Below are positions 33,613 to 45,057 of a stretch of 64,000 bases of DNA, piece after piece (the first letter of the stretch is position 1; each line of letters opens with the position of its first letter). The stretch spans positions 620,001-684,000 of the forward strand of contig JAYKYS010000004.1 in NCBI GenBank assembly GCA_036924285.1, given 5' to 3'. The position numbers were made by a program, and so were the translations under genes. The notes under the pieces are model-generated. The model was not told the origin of the DNA. It saw only the letters and a list, made by a program, of their open reading frames with translations, and made no database searches. The stretch comes from Asterella californica. Lineage: Eukaryota; Streptophyta; Marchantiopsida; Marchantiales; Aytoniaceae.

Positions 33613-35918
33613 TTACGGCTTCCATTGCTGCTCTGTATACTCGGACCATCTGCGGTGGTCTAGATGACTAAAGTCGTCAAGCTCGGCTATTGCCAAAAGA
33701 TACCGAGTAAGCCCAACCAACTCGTTGTCTGTTGCGCGATTCAAGTGAGCTTTTCTAAAGGGTTTGATGACGAGACCGTTCTGGGGATTCATAACAAAGT
33801 TGCGCTTCAGGTCATCGAACATGATGGTATTTCCAGGATGATAAGACTGCAAAAAAAGCCAAATGTGTACTGGTCAGAGCAATACTGATAGTCTATGTAC
33901 AACAATCCACTATATCATCACTCGCCGAGTTTTCATGACGTTTAATCCATTCTCTATCAAAAGCCAGCAAACTAGATGGGGCAAAATGTGACCCCACGCA
34001 AGAACTGTAACAAAAACCGCATCCCAACTACTTCTAAGGAGGAAGTAATAACCGTGTCGAGAATCTAAACAAGATTTCCGCAGCCAGCAGTTGAGAGAGC
34101 TTTGGAATAATCGAATTGCATGCCAACAGCTTAATAATCACCAGCACAGCATTTGAATCACAAAGACTCTGAGGCATACCTCGGGACATTTAGCCCAGAT
34201 AATTCCCAGGGGCTTGCAGTCGAATACCCCATGAGCTGCTGACTGTACCGTTATCATAGCAAGATGGTCCATGAGAGCTGTGATCTTATAGTTTTCATTG
34301 TTCAGCACTCCAAGCTCCTTCATCTTGACTTCTACCCACTTCATGCTGTAATGAGGATAAATTCACACAGGTAAGATGTTGTACTCCAAATCCAAAACTT
34401 CAAATTGAAGGTTATCTGAACGCCACTTGCTGCAAACCCGTATTACTTAATGACTTCCTGAGGTGAGATCAGATTATTTTCTTCTTGGCAAAAGAGTTCC
34501 TCTCCAAAGATCAGAACTTCCGAAACACGAGAACTTCACCTGGTAGCTGACCAGATTATAATGTCATAAGCAGTGTAAGCTGCAGTCAAAAATTCATGCA
34601 AGTCTGCGATCCAGAAGTCAGCCCAGCGGGTTAATCAGTATAACTGCTTAGTGTGTATCATGGTGGCAACTATTTGCGATGCTAGCTAGTCCTGGGATGC
34701 CTAACGGCTGTATACTGTATAGACAAAAAATTTCATTCAACCCTGATCAGGCACCTCCCAGAATAAAAGACGATTTACGACAAAAGACAAGCATATGCAA
34801 GAAAGCAGTCATTAGCATTAGTGTAGTGGATGCTGAAAGATAATACTTGAAGGTAGTTGAAAAGATAGAAAGATTCTCACACGGTCGCATAAGCTCCTTG
34901 GGGTTCTCTGCTGTAGACCGATGATCAAACAGAGTGTAGTCAATGTCTAGAACAAGACACTTTTTCCCAGGACGACAAGGGTTGAGCACGTTCAGCTGCG
35001 GGCACGTCAGAAAAATGACTTAGATGACACTGGTGAGCCTCCAACGAAGGGATTGTGCAATCCCTCACCTATAATAGCTCGTCTTCAAATTGAGAAACCG
35101 TACTGGAAACACCATTTCCACACAACCTTCGACTTTTGACATGTATTGTATGCAAGATTTACACGGAGCTGCACGAATCAGTCATTGAGCCACTCAGTAG
35201 CTTAGGTGCAGATGAAGACGAACCTTGAACTGATCAACACGCCTGCGTAATTTCGCTTTATTGACTTCGGCGTCTTTAATGTCCACAGTGTCTTCTTCCC
35301 CAAGCTCGAAGTCGTCTAGTATCTCCGGAGCAGAAACCGGATCCACAAGAATCTCATCTTCCACAGTGCTGGACAATCTTTAGGGTTAGACTCTGCAAGA
35401 CCCCAAGCACCCATATCTTTCAATTGAAGATTGTACGCTTCGCTTTGTCGGATCTAGTGTACAAATGCGGTTAGGAAGCTACGCAGATTTAAAGGTTAGA
35501 TGTGCTCGATTACCAAACCATATCCCATGTTACGGACGGGAGTTTATCTGCCTCAATCATTTCCAACTACAACATGGCCGTCCAGGAGAGACAACAACAA
35601 GACGCATGAAGTATCATGAAGACATCAACTTAAGTGACAATTATAGGCGTACCCCATCATCAGGATCTTGGTCCCGGGCTTCAGAGAAAGTTGAGAAAGC
35701 AGCGACGAATCTTGCGCAGGTTTGACGCCATCTTTCACATTAAGCAGCTTTTGTCGCTTGGGAAGAACGTTAGTTACTTCACAGATCCGACGCTTGAGCT
35801 CTCCGACGGAATCATCTGAACATACCCTCACGGTGTACTCCTTACCCGCCCATTTCACAGCCAGAGTCAGCTCCTCTTGACTGGCAGGATTCATAATATC
35901 GTTGCTGCTCGAAGCCAT
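33613..35918 (-). CDS. UBLCP1: UBLCP1, ubiquitin-like domain CTD/proteasome phosphatase
   Basis: Nuclear HAD-family Ser/Thr phosphatase that docks on the proteasome through its ubiquitin-like domain and dephosphorylates it, related to CTD phosphatases. Six exons by my splicing: 35918-35653, 35368-35224, 34995-34881, 34603-34540, 34345-34180, 33846-33613. All introns are GT-AG and phases join cleanly, giving 329 residues (human is of similar length). UBL domain at about residues 16-90 ([19 protein letters not shown] ... [11 protein letters not shown]). Catalytic DxDxT motif [10 protein letters not shown] with Asp154 and Asp156 at the start of exon 3. WSATS at the exon 4/5 junction. [12 protein letters not shown] and KPLGIIWAK in exon 5. 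MFDD (261-264) and [15 protein letters not shown] in exon 6. No stop or frameshift, so probably functional. The immediate 5' side is a roughly 700-bp region shared with nothing recognised. Confidence 0.9.
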
Positions 35919-36937
35919 GGATTGTCTGCACGAAACAATGGAGACAAAAGAAATGCGACAATCACGAATCTGCTGAGAAACCGAACAAGTCGAAAAGGCT
36001 AATGCGTCGAGCGAACAAGAAACACAATTCCCACATCACTTTCACCCTTCCAAACTCGCACGGCTTATTGACGGATAATCATGCGCCAGCCAGAATTTAA
36101 CAACCCCAAGGAATGAGAGAAGAGAGATGGACGAGAAATACCACGTTTGTTTCACGTTCCTTAGAGCTAAGGACCAGTCATTCAGCAACTAACCGTGGTT
36201 TGAAGCAAAAAGTGCAAATTATATGCAATGTCAGCCTCTGTCCTCCCGCAATTCAAGAATTCCGGTCTAGTTCTTCCGCTGTGCAAACCCTGTTCTTTGC
36301 GGCACGACGACAGAGTGACTTCATTAATTTCCATTATCGACAGATATATTCCCACCCCAGTCGTTACAAGAAACAAGACGGACCTCCCTAACTTGGAGGA
36401 GGTACTAAAGGGTTGCGATATCTGGCCAACCCCGTTATACGCCTCATATGGAAGGATATCACTGGATGTACAGTTTGGATGTCTCGCTTCCGCTCTCTTT
36501 ATTTTTTGTTATCGGAATTTTTCAACGATACGATGCTTCTGTTCTGCCTCATTTTTTCGTGAAATATTTTTTCTCCAGGTTAATATTGTACGTTTCTTTC
36601 CTTCACCGTTGAATAATTTCGGTTCCCCGCAAGACGTTATTCGCTTGAATAATTAGAGTTCCGCGTGCAAAGACAAACCGGAACCAGTTCATTTTTGTGT
36701 GACGAACCACTGGTTTCCTGACAAAGCCACAGGACGGGTACTGCTCCATGTACGAGAGGAGAAAGGCTACGGTGAGCCAGCTTTATTTCATTCTGAATAA
36801 AAAAAGAACACAAGTCTCATATCGTTTAAGGCACACAACAATAGACAGCTTGTCCATGCTGACTATACATCTACGTCTTTCAAGAGTAGCTAATAAATAT
36901 GACAATATTTCGTAAGAGCACAGAGCCACGCCTATGT
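35919..36937. other. UBLCP1 upstream region and flank of HUH relic R2
   Basis: Presumed UBLCP1 promoter at the left. Open frames on either strand here show no protein-like content. A 65-bp direct repeat begins at 36,934 (ATGTCTATACTATACTGGAG) and 36,999 (ATGTCCATAGTACAGTGGAC), each with a GAAGAC..TC...CCnnCAACAGCTA segment. It lies at the 3' end of relic R2 and may be terminal sequence of the element. Confidence 0.4.
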
Positions 36938-38123
36938 CTATACTATACTGGAGTGAAGACTGTCCTCCCCAGCAACAGCTATGCCAAGAGGAACGCCCAT
37001 GTCCATAGTACAGTGGACTGAAGACGGTCGTGCCCACCAACAGCTACGTTTGAATTGGAGTGCAGACCCTGTCGGAGGCGTTGCCTGCTGGCAAAACATG
37101 AGGAAAAATATTACAAACATGAAAACGAAGAATACGGTATACACTTGAACCGAAAAACTGGAATAGTTACCTTCAAACGCTCTACTGCAGCCCATGTTCC
37201 TCTCCAACACACTAGAAACAGATATGTATTCAGGGAACGCATCCACTTCATTGAAATTTGGTACTGTTCTGTTGCGGACCGCAGGAGAAGCTGCAAGTAT
37301 ATATTCTTCTTCTTGCTGAATGTCAGCGTCTGGCTGTTCCACGGTGAAATAACGTGCTCGTGATTGCGCAAAGAACACATTATCTATGTCTGCAATAGTA
37401 ACTGTCTCAGGATGGATTATCGCTTTCCAGAGTGAGTCAGAACGTGTCTTCTGAATGCCACAAGCCATGAGCCATCTGCAAGAAGGACTATATTTACCAG
37501 ATCGTATCATGGATCTTAAACAAGTTCGAAGAGTTGTACCTAGAGGATGCACACTACGGTACTTATTAAACTGTAACGCTCGCTGCAATATATTGCTGTG
37601 ATTCAGCTCGACTCTGTTTTTCATATCTGCGGCACCAAAAAGCGTGAACAGCTCTTCCCCATCTTGCAGCATGGCCTCCGTAATGTTTTTCGTCGCTGAT
37701 TCGTGGTGTAATTGCCCTTTGTCCTTCATACAATATCCCACCATGCCAACAAAAGTGTGCAGACCTCTGTTAGTTAATATTTTTACACACCTGGTCACCA
37801 AGAGGTCTGTTAGTGCCCTTCCATCCCAACACAGACAGTAGACGTTGCTTCACCTGTACAGTGCTAGTGGCCTAGAGTGAAATAACTCCCTGTATGTGCA
37901 GATGTAGTAAGGTTCCTCCCCTCTCTACAGATAATAACCCACTTGTACACTCATGATGCAGAAAGCGACACAAAGGCGACCAGTTGCACATATCGAGATC
38001 TCCTCCTGTACAGTTCACGGTGACTGACATCTCGAGAAGTTTGGGAGAAGGTACTCTACGCGTGCCTGGAAGAGGTTTTGGGACTGCAGCACGTCTAGCT
38101 CTGGCAGCTCGACGGAGTAACAT
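36938..38123 (-). pseudogene. HUH endonuclease ORF of transposon relic R2 (replitron-like)
   Basis: Same family as R1. From ATG 38,123: MLLRRAARARR, LEMSVTV with NCTGGDLD, ERGGTLLHLHIQG (the HLH of the HUH motif at residues 74-76), TAG at 37,874-37,872, then a second-frame continuation. A small deletion near 37,795 shifts the frame. Downstream: LTNRGLHTFVGMVGYCMKDK with the YCMK nucleophile motif, RTCLRSMIRSGKYSPSCRW, LWKAIIHPETVT, IADIDNVFFAQ, and a C-terminal PEYISVS at about 37,230. After that the frame runs on without homology. Two independent lesions (TAG and frameshift), at different sites from R1, show that it is inactive. Protein-level similarity to R1 is high in the core and poor outside. 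Confidence 0.72.
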
Positions 38124-38838
38124 GACTCGGATGGTGTTTACAGAAAAAGGGAAAAATTACAGGATCCACGTCCTCACAGATACAGTGGACACAATTTAAA
38201 CAATAGACAGCGCTAACAGTAGGCTTCAAGAGATGACGGTCACTGGGAGACTGTATGAACTTTGGATAAGAGAAAACAGACAAGTTATAGTCTCGGAGCA
38301 CCAATCAACTTCCCTCCGACTGCACGTAATGAAACGGTCCTATCAGTGCTTGAAGACAACAACTTTTGCTACAGAAGGAAATGCAAATCAAGACGAAATC
38401 CAAGGATGGAATAAGAAATTCGGGTGGAACTGTACAGAAGGGAAAGTCTAGGTAGATGTATGCACGCTGTTTATATAGTTCAACGTCTCCAAATGAGAGA
38501 CAAGTTCTAGAATAAAGTGGGTATGGTGGTGTACTATGAGGTCTCCGAAAGCGATCAACTGTGCAACGCTTTTGATGACTGCACACAGCTTCAAGCTTAT
38601 GGAAAGCAAAACTGTGGATTGCAATTGGATCGTCTGTAGAAGTAGTATCAGATGCGGGAGAGGAAGGAATAATGAGGGGTTGACTAGAGGTAGATTCAGA
38701 TGGCACGGAAGAATGAGGTGGGGTTGCAGGTATCGAATCTAAAAGATCGTCCTCCGATGATTCATTATTTTCGGTTTTGGCAACTATTTCCAAAGGAAAT
38801 CCTATAGGTTCGTCGTCCGACATGGTTTTCAATTCCAT
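38095..38838 (-). pseudogene. ORF1 of HUH relic R2
   Basis: Homologue of R1 ORF1 in one frame, interrupted by TGA at 38,307-38,305 where R1 has Trp (R1 DGYWIILQ, R2 EGS*LVLR). Long acidic/Ser-Pro-rich leader (MSDDEPIGFPLEIVA; SEDDLLDSIPATPPHSSVPS), then LSFGDVELYKQRAYIYLDFP, LIGPFHYVQSEG, VFSYPKFIQSP, LLKPTVSAVYC and a Cys/His cluster LNCVHCICEDVD with PFFCKHHPSH. The ATG of the HUH ORF lies one base out of frame just after PSH, the same +1 relation as in R1. Confidence 0.6.
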
Positions 38839-39267
38839 ATGAAGAGAAGGAAGGCGGCGGAGTACTTAGCTTATGCAAGAAACACGTAGAAGTAGACCGC
38901 GATGGAGTCTGCATCGCAAAGATAGGTTGTTGGTATCGTCAGGTAGGCTGACGCTTGGAAAATCCCAGCCAGTCCAGACCCCTCCGTCCATACTCCGAAT
39001 CCTACACGGAACAAAGCGATAACGCATGAAATGCTGCTGTCGCGAGGCATGAGAAATGAAAAAAAAGCGGACGCTCTGGATCAGGTCGTTGTTTCTCCCA
39101 TGCTGTCTTCTCTCCCATTGGACATATGAGATGAGGCCGAGGAATATTCCTCGTCATGACCTTACGGACGTCTCGTCTGGACTACAATCCCCTTCCCGGC
39201 CCGTACCCTGCAAGGCAGATGAATCACAAGGAGCCAGTCACTTGCTGAGCAAGAAAGAAATCACACG

Positions 39268-39609
39268 TCAGCGATTCCATGAGGACAGCGAGAAATCAAT
39301 TCTGCTGGCTATCATCACTTCCCGTCTCCTCGTTTGTGAGAGGAATCCAGCAGCAAATAGACGCGATAGCATATCGATTGTAAACAGCTCGACGCAAGAG
39401 GCCTGTGGGTCTCCAAGAATGAAGAAGCCATCGTTAACAACGTGCGCACAATAATCGGCAACAACCTCTTCATTGTAAACGCGCGGACGACAGCCGTCGT
39501 AGGCGATTTCAAACGAGGAGATGTGGCCATATGATGGAAGACGGAATAACTCCCTTCCGTTCTGTCGCACGGAAAGACCTTTTGTCTTAATTCGCCTCTT
39601 CCCGTGCAC
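39268..39609 (-). CDS. Unrecognised ORF, 113 codons
   Basis: Reads MHGKRRIKTKGLSVRQNGRE, then LFRLPSYGHISSFEIAYDGC, RPRVYNEEVVADYCAHVVND, GFFILGDPQASCVELFTIDM and LSRLFAAGFLSQTRRR. Composition and hydrophobic patterning look like a genuine folded protein, unlike the overlapping plus-strand frame. I know no family for it. The frame may be left by splicing near 39,320 (a TTCTTTCTTGCTCAG acceptor-like site lies at 39,262-39,248), but no donor is convincing. It is upstream of R2 ORF1 on the same strand, yet R1 has no equivalent, so it is probably not part of that element. Confidence 0.4.
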   Translation of the reverse strand: MHGKRRIKTKGLSVRQNGRELFRLPSYGHISSFEIAYDGCRPRVYNEEVVADYCAHVVNDGFFILGDPQASCVELFTIDMLSRLFAAGFLSQTRRREVMIASRIDFSLSSWNR

Positions 39610-39636
39610 TAGTTCGGGGTTCCCGAGAAATAATTA

Positions 39637-39790
39637 TGACGCAGTCTCGGAACGTCCTGGCAGCCATTAAAACGTTTTTAACCAGCTAAACGGCCCGCTT
39701 ACTACTGCGCGGCTTACATAATGACGATGTCTCAGAACGTTCAGCCAACCGTCGTAAACCGTTTAAAACCAGCTAAACGGCCCGCGCCTT
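39637..39790. repeat. Promoter-like direct repeat, period 87 bp
   Basis: Two copies of AACCAGCTAAACGGCCCGC at 39,680-39,698 and 39,767-39,785, each preceded by a related TGACGnnGTCTCnGAACGT segment (from about 39,638 and 39,722). They lie just upstream of the minus-strand ORF at 39,609-39,268 and may be its regulatory repeats. Confidence 0.75.
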
Positions 39791-40990
39791 TATTTCTTGT
39801 CCTCTTCCTCCTTGTTGTACAAGGCGGTGGGGCATGATATACGCCTCATAACCCAAAGCGCTAATTTGGGTACCGTGCCATGGTGCGGAGTCTTTGTAGT
39901 TAGAATAAGTTGAAATTATTTATGCATACAAAGTGCACTTCTCGTCAGGGGAAGGAAAACGACAAGCGGATTTAGAGGATATAAAATTTAGTGCTCTTCA
40001 TTTTTTTAGTTCTTTGTTATGTGATTGAAAATTAATTGTACAAACTGACTTTTAGTCCTTTGTTATATGATTGAAAATTAATTATATATACATCTAGGTG
40101 TGTATGTACACAAAGTACCTTAGATATATGGCTGACCCCTTAAATATATATTTATTCTTGACTAACTGCGGTCTATACTTGAGGAGAAGGGAAAGCTTTT
40201 CAACTATCATGCTCCAAAAATATAATAATGAGTAAGTAGAGTACACTTTAATTACTCATATACTATAAGTAGAGTACTCTATACTTACAGTCATTTTAAA
40301 GTTATCACAGTTTATACGTGAGGAGTTCGAGTCGGACGGAAAAGATTTCAGGAGAATTCTCATAACAAGATAATATTTCATTAATACAAAGAGACTAGTG
40401 TGACATCTTTAGAATAATAATATAATTTTTATTCTAAAAATTTAAAAAGTATCTGCACTATTAAATAGTATTCAAAATACATCTGATTCGATCTCAACAA
40501 AAATAATTCATCTTCAGTAATAAGAAGACACTATAATACATATAACGAATTGAGAGAAGGTGATAATGCACAAAGCACATCACACTGTTTATCTGTTTAT
40601 ATAGAGTTCACATATTGTCAACAAGACTCTGCAAGACTTTTCCAGTTTTAGACACTCTGAAAATTAACAATTAAATAATTGTAAAGGTTAGCAATTCTGA
40701 TAGAGGTCATACATTAATGTAGCAAGTCTGTTCCATCACACAATAAATAGGACATGGCTATACCCAAGCGATATAACTTTATGGGTTATGGCATATGACA
40801 TTTACTGAATTAAAAGAAAGAGTCAAAGGAATCAAGAATCAACAAACAAATCTTTTTCAAGAGTAAACAAACAAATCGTCCTTTTGTCTTCACAATCGAT
40901 CCTCTTGTGAACTACAATACGAGTTTACCAATTAATAATAAAGAGACGTAATACATGGACAACTCTTATTATCCATAGAGGAATGTTTCA
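39791..40990. other. AT-rich intergenic DNA
   Basis: No gene. A 47-bp tandem repeat (TTTAGTTCTTTGTTATGTGA / TTTAGTCCTTTGTTATATGA, each with TTGAAAATTAATT) at about 40,004-40,085, and GTAGAGTAC repeats near 40,236-40,280. Confidence 0.45.
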
Positions 40991-43023
40991 CGTCAGTTGC
41001 TAGTTCGATCGAGTGCAAAGTGGCGCACGCCGTTAACGCCGTTAGTGGAGTTTCTTGGGTTAAGATCACCAAAGAGTATATTTTGAGTTGAGGCTTGTGG
41101 TCTCTCACTTTTCTTAAGTTGAGCTTTCAAGCTCTTAGCTATGGTAGATACGCTTAGTGAGTATAACTTGGATTCTCTGCTAGCACATATTGAGTTTGGC
41201 TTGATTTGTGAGTGATCTCTTGCTGGTTGACAAGTGTTTATGCATGTGTTTTCAGATTACTTGAGAAAAGTGATTCATGAAGTGTTGATTGAGAGAAATA
41301 AATCATGGACTTTTTGCCGGTGGTATCTTCGAGTAGTAGCAGTTTGATGATACCTTCAATTTGTGGAGTGAGGGTGATTTGCGCTTTGGTTGGTGTTTTC
41401 ACGAAAGGATTTGGTGGAGGTTTGGTCGCTGGTCGGATCAAATTTTGGTAGCTGGTGACAGTTTGTCGTTTTCTTGAACTTGACATTTGGTTGATGTGCA
41501 AAAGCGCTAGTCAGATTTTTTGTGGTGGTTAGTTTTGGTTCGCAAAGAGTGCAATAGAAGCGCGCTGAGAAGATGCTTCCAACACAAACAAAATTGTTTG
41601 AAACGGGGTCCGTTTGAGTTCAATGGAGCTCTTTTACCAAGAATCAAATCGAGATTTACGTCAAAATTGATGAAATCCTCGAGTTTGTAGTGAATCTTTA
41701 GGATCAAGAAGTGTGTGTGGGCCTTGTGTGGGTGTGTTCTCTTTGTGTAATTCTATTTTTGGTATCACAAAGATGACTTTGGTGATTTTTATCTTAGTTT
41801 TTTCAGTGTATGAGTATGTTTTTTGGTGTCTCGTGGACAGATTTCATCAGATGTTTGTCTATACCAGCGGATCGTAGCGGTGTAGAGAGTGAGGAGCGCG
41901 TGTTAAGAGATGTTTAGATGCTTCGAGAAGCAAAGGTGCATGAGTGCGAAGACGTGAGAAGTGGAGTGATGCGGAGGTTGAGCCGAAGCCGACACGTCAC
42001 GTCACGTCTCGTCTCGTCTCGTCATGCCAGCAAGCTGGTGTGAGAGTGTGTAAATATGGTTTAGTAGTTTGGACTATACTACTAAACCACTAGCTCTTTG
42101 TGTCTTACAAGTATGCTCATATGTACTTAGGGATTTGTTCTATGTCCTAAGATGCATTACTAGGCATTTCGAAGAGAGTGGTAGCGATATCTCATAGTCT
42201 TAGGGAGAAACTACACTTGAGGTACCGTTCTCCATGCCGTAAGTGGATGCATAAAGGGTGTTAGTGGATGTTGAGTGGGGTGAGTTAGTATAGCTACATG
42301 GTTGAAGGTCTTTGGAGTAACTAAAAGATTGGACATCTAGTTAGCAACTCCAAACACATGTTATGATCGTTGGTGATTATATATTGTGCATATGACTATC
42401 CAATGGGAGGAGACGTCAATCCAAATGAAACTATGTTTCTATATTTGTGAATGTTTGGGAGGAAGGATTGTCGTTTAGACTTCTTGTGGTTGGAACCCCT
42501 CCATGCTCTACTTTCTATTTGTGGGTCCATTTACTTGTGTTGGCGCTTGATTTCAGAAGTGATTACTCTAGTGTGCTATTGATAGTGAGACTGGAGTTGA
42601 AGACCAGTCAGACTATCTATGTGTCTCTCATTATGAGGTTGGACTTGCGGACCAGCAAACCGTGAGAGGTTGTCTGTAGTGATGGCAAGTTCAAGTTGTC
42701 CGTACTCATCCTAGTAAAGGATAGGTTAGTTCAATACGAGCCAAGTTACGGCAGTAGTGATCACGTGTAGTGACGAGATTTAGTTTTCAGCGCTCAAGTT
42801 GGAGCAGTTGGTTCATGGTTGGTGGTGTGTCTGTGGTCGACATAAGGCTCTGTCATCACGTGACTCTCGAGAGGATTCATAAGATATTCCTCTATAGTAC
42901 GTGATGGGTTCACATGGAGTGGTTGTATATCAGTCAATGATACCAATTTCAGCTGCGAGGGATACTATTTTGATCGGTATTAGTGGAACTTCTCACGTTG
43001 TTATGCATCGATCGTGTGAGATA

Positions 43024-44280
43024 TGGATGAGATCTCTAGGATCACAGAGGGTCCTTGTCGATACCGAGGTGCAATAGACATCATATAGTTGGATGATTTC
43101 ATCCAAGAGTTTGACAGTTGGTGTGATATGCAATAGATGCATAACCCGCAACTGTTTATTCTCTTCATGGCATGGAAGAGATTGTTTCAGCACTTGGAGA
43201 GATCACAAATGGACGAATATGGTGCAGATATCGAGTTATGAAGACAATATTGATCTCTCAACTATATGTTGATTACTACTAGCACTTTCATTTGTGGTGT
43301 GACATCAGCGAGTTCTGGTGGAGCGGCGGGCGGTGTTGGTAGTACGGAAGGAGGAGGTGTCTCCTTTACTGGTAGTGCAACCACTGGAAGTGGAGCTGCT
43401 GGAGATAGTGGTCGTGCACCACCAGGGTCTAACCTTGTGATTAAGTTCTTCCAATGTTTGAGGAAGAACTCTCAATATGTGAGGACTGACAAGCTCAAGA
43501 GCTTGTAGGAGTTCGAACGGAGGATTGGATAGAGCCTACGCGAGACATTCACTCGCGTGAGACGGTTGATCAATGTCACCAGAGAGTGATGGAAGCGCAA
43601 GCGGTGCAGTGTTGATATGAGATACTAGACTGTGAGCTGCGACGGAGAGTTAGAGATATGATTATCTTACACCTGACGAGACATACATTGTCAATTATCT
43701 TCAATTTGGTTGAGCGTATTGAGCTCAACATGATCGAGGAGATGTGGTGACTATTGGCTTTAGCAGTAGGGACGGCTCCTACACTTTGAGTGCATCTACT
43801 TCTTCTCAAGGGTCTTAGTCTACGCATCAGTGTGGTCTAAAGGACCAAAAAGACGGGCAGTCGTGACCTCAAGGAGGTTCTAGTGGACAAAAGCTCTTAT
43901 CATCATTCTCTAGACAATAACAACAGGGTTGTTGGACTTGTGCTGGTGGTCATCACCAAAGGGATTGTCATGAGAGACAGGACACGTCTGGACGTCTCAG
44001 ACAGTACAACGACAGTGTGATCACTGTCACAAACATGACCCCACTTGTGATTGGTGTTTTGATCTTCACCTAGAGTTGCATGGAGAGAGAGCTACCATTA
44101 CGAATCGAAGAGTAGAAGCGCAAAGGAGCCACGGAGGTCACGTTGACGATAGAGGTCCAACACATAGTAGAGGACATGTCGCTCAGATTGCTGATCTTGC
44201 TTCTGATGCTACTATGGCTACTCGGATCCAACAGTTGGAGCAACATATAGCTACTGCTCAGTGGAGATCTGGTCCGGATG
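43024..44280 (+). pseudogene. Ty3 gag with CCHC-like knuckle (copy 2)
   Basis: Segments: MDEISRITEGPCRYRGAIDI; LDDFIQEFDSWCD; FMAWKRLFQHLERSQMDEY; a Gly/Ser-rich linker (43,300-43,430); VIKFFQCLRKNSQYVRTDKL; RETFTRVRRLINVT (capsid-like). Then a cysteine box CWTCAGGHHQRDC (43,930) close to the CCHC zinc knuckle, and CDHCHKHDPTCDWC (about 44,015). Multiple stops. It is fused in frame to the RT thumb region at about 44,290. Confidence 0.65.
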
Positions 44281-44284
44281 CGAG

Positions 44285-44930
44285 TGCCTCCACATCTTAT
44301 GTTCTATCATTTGTTGGTTTGACGGACTTCTATCGTCGGTATGTGAAGAGATTCATTGCAATTGCAAAACGTTTGAAATTAACAAAGATGGACCAAGAGT
44401 GGCAGTGGAGAGATGAGCAAGAGTGAGCTTTTATAGAGCTCAAGGATAAGTTGACATATGCTCCATCTCGAGGAGATCTATTAAGAGATAGCCGTGCCAA
44501 CTGCACACTAATTGGAGTATATTGAAACTTGGAGCGATATTGACACAAAAGGATGATGAGAGAAGGGAGTTCGTTGTGGTATATGCGAGTCGCTCCAACA
44601 ATTCCACAATGTCGAAGTATAGTTCACAAGAGAGAGAGTGTTTAGCTGTAGTGTGGACTGTGATACACTTTGGTGTTATTTGTTCGAGAACCCCTTCGCT
44701 CTCATTACTTATCACCAACCGCTCAAGTGGTTAATGAAGTCCGACAAGCTTACGGAGAAGCTTACACGGTGGGCTCTAATTCTACAAGAATATGACTTAA
44801 GGTAGTTCATAGACATGAGATAGCGAACGGAGATATATATGGTTTGAGTAGAAATCCATGTATGAGTCAAAAGGATGATACAAGAGCTCATTGGCATGAT
44901 GAGACAAATGAGGAGGTTATGTCAGTTGGC
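44285..44930 (+). pseudogene. Ty3 RT C-terminal end and RNase H
   Basis: Begins SYVLSFVGLTDFYRRYVKRF (the SFLGLTGFYRRFV motif that ends the RT domain), WQWRDEQE, then, after frameshifts, LKLGAILTQKDDERREFVVV, YASRSNNSTMSKYSSQEREC and LAVVW (RNase H, first Asp region changed), HQPLKWLMKSDKLTEKLTRW and LILQEYDL. RT fingers and palm with the YxDD motif are missing because of the gag-RT junction at about 44,280. Confidence 0.8.
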
Positions 44931-45057
44931 ATACATCGACCTTTTTGTGTATGTTAGTTATGAAAGATCATGTGATAGCTCTCGTGAGTCAAGGAGTGGA
45001 TGATAAGTCCTCGGATCCATAATATAACGATGTTTCGACAGAGATATCCATGATGAT

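Noticed and set aside
36228..36656. Plus-strand ORF of 142 codons upstream of UBLCP1
   Set aside because: Low-complexity, no motif, overlaps promoter sequence of UBLCP1; expected by chance.
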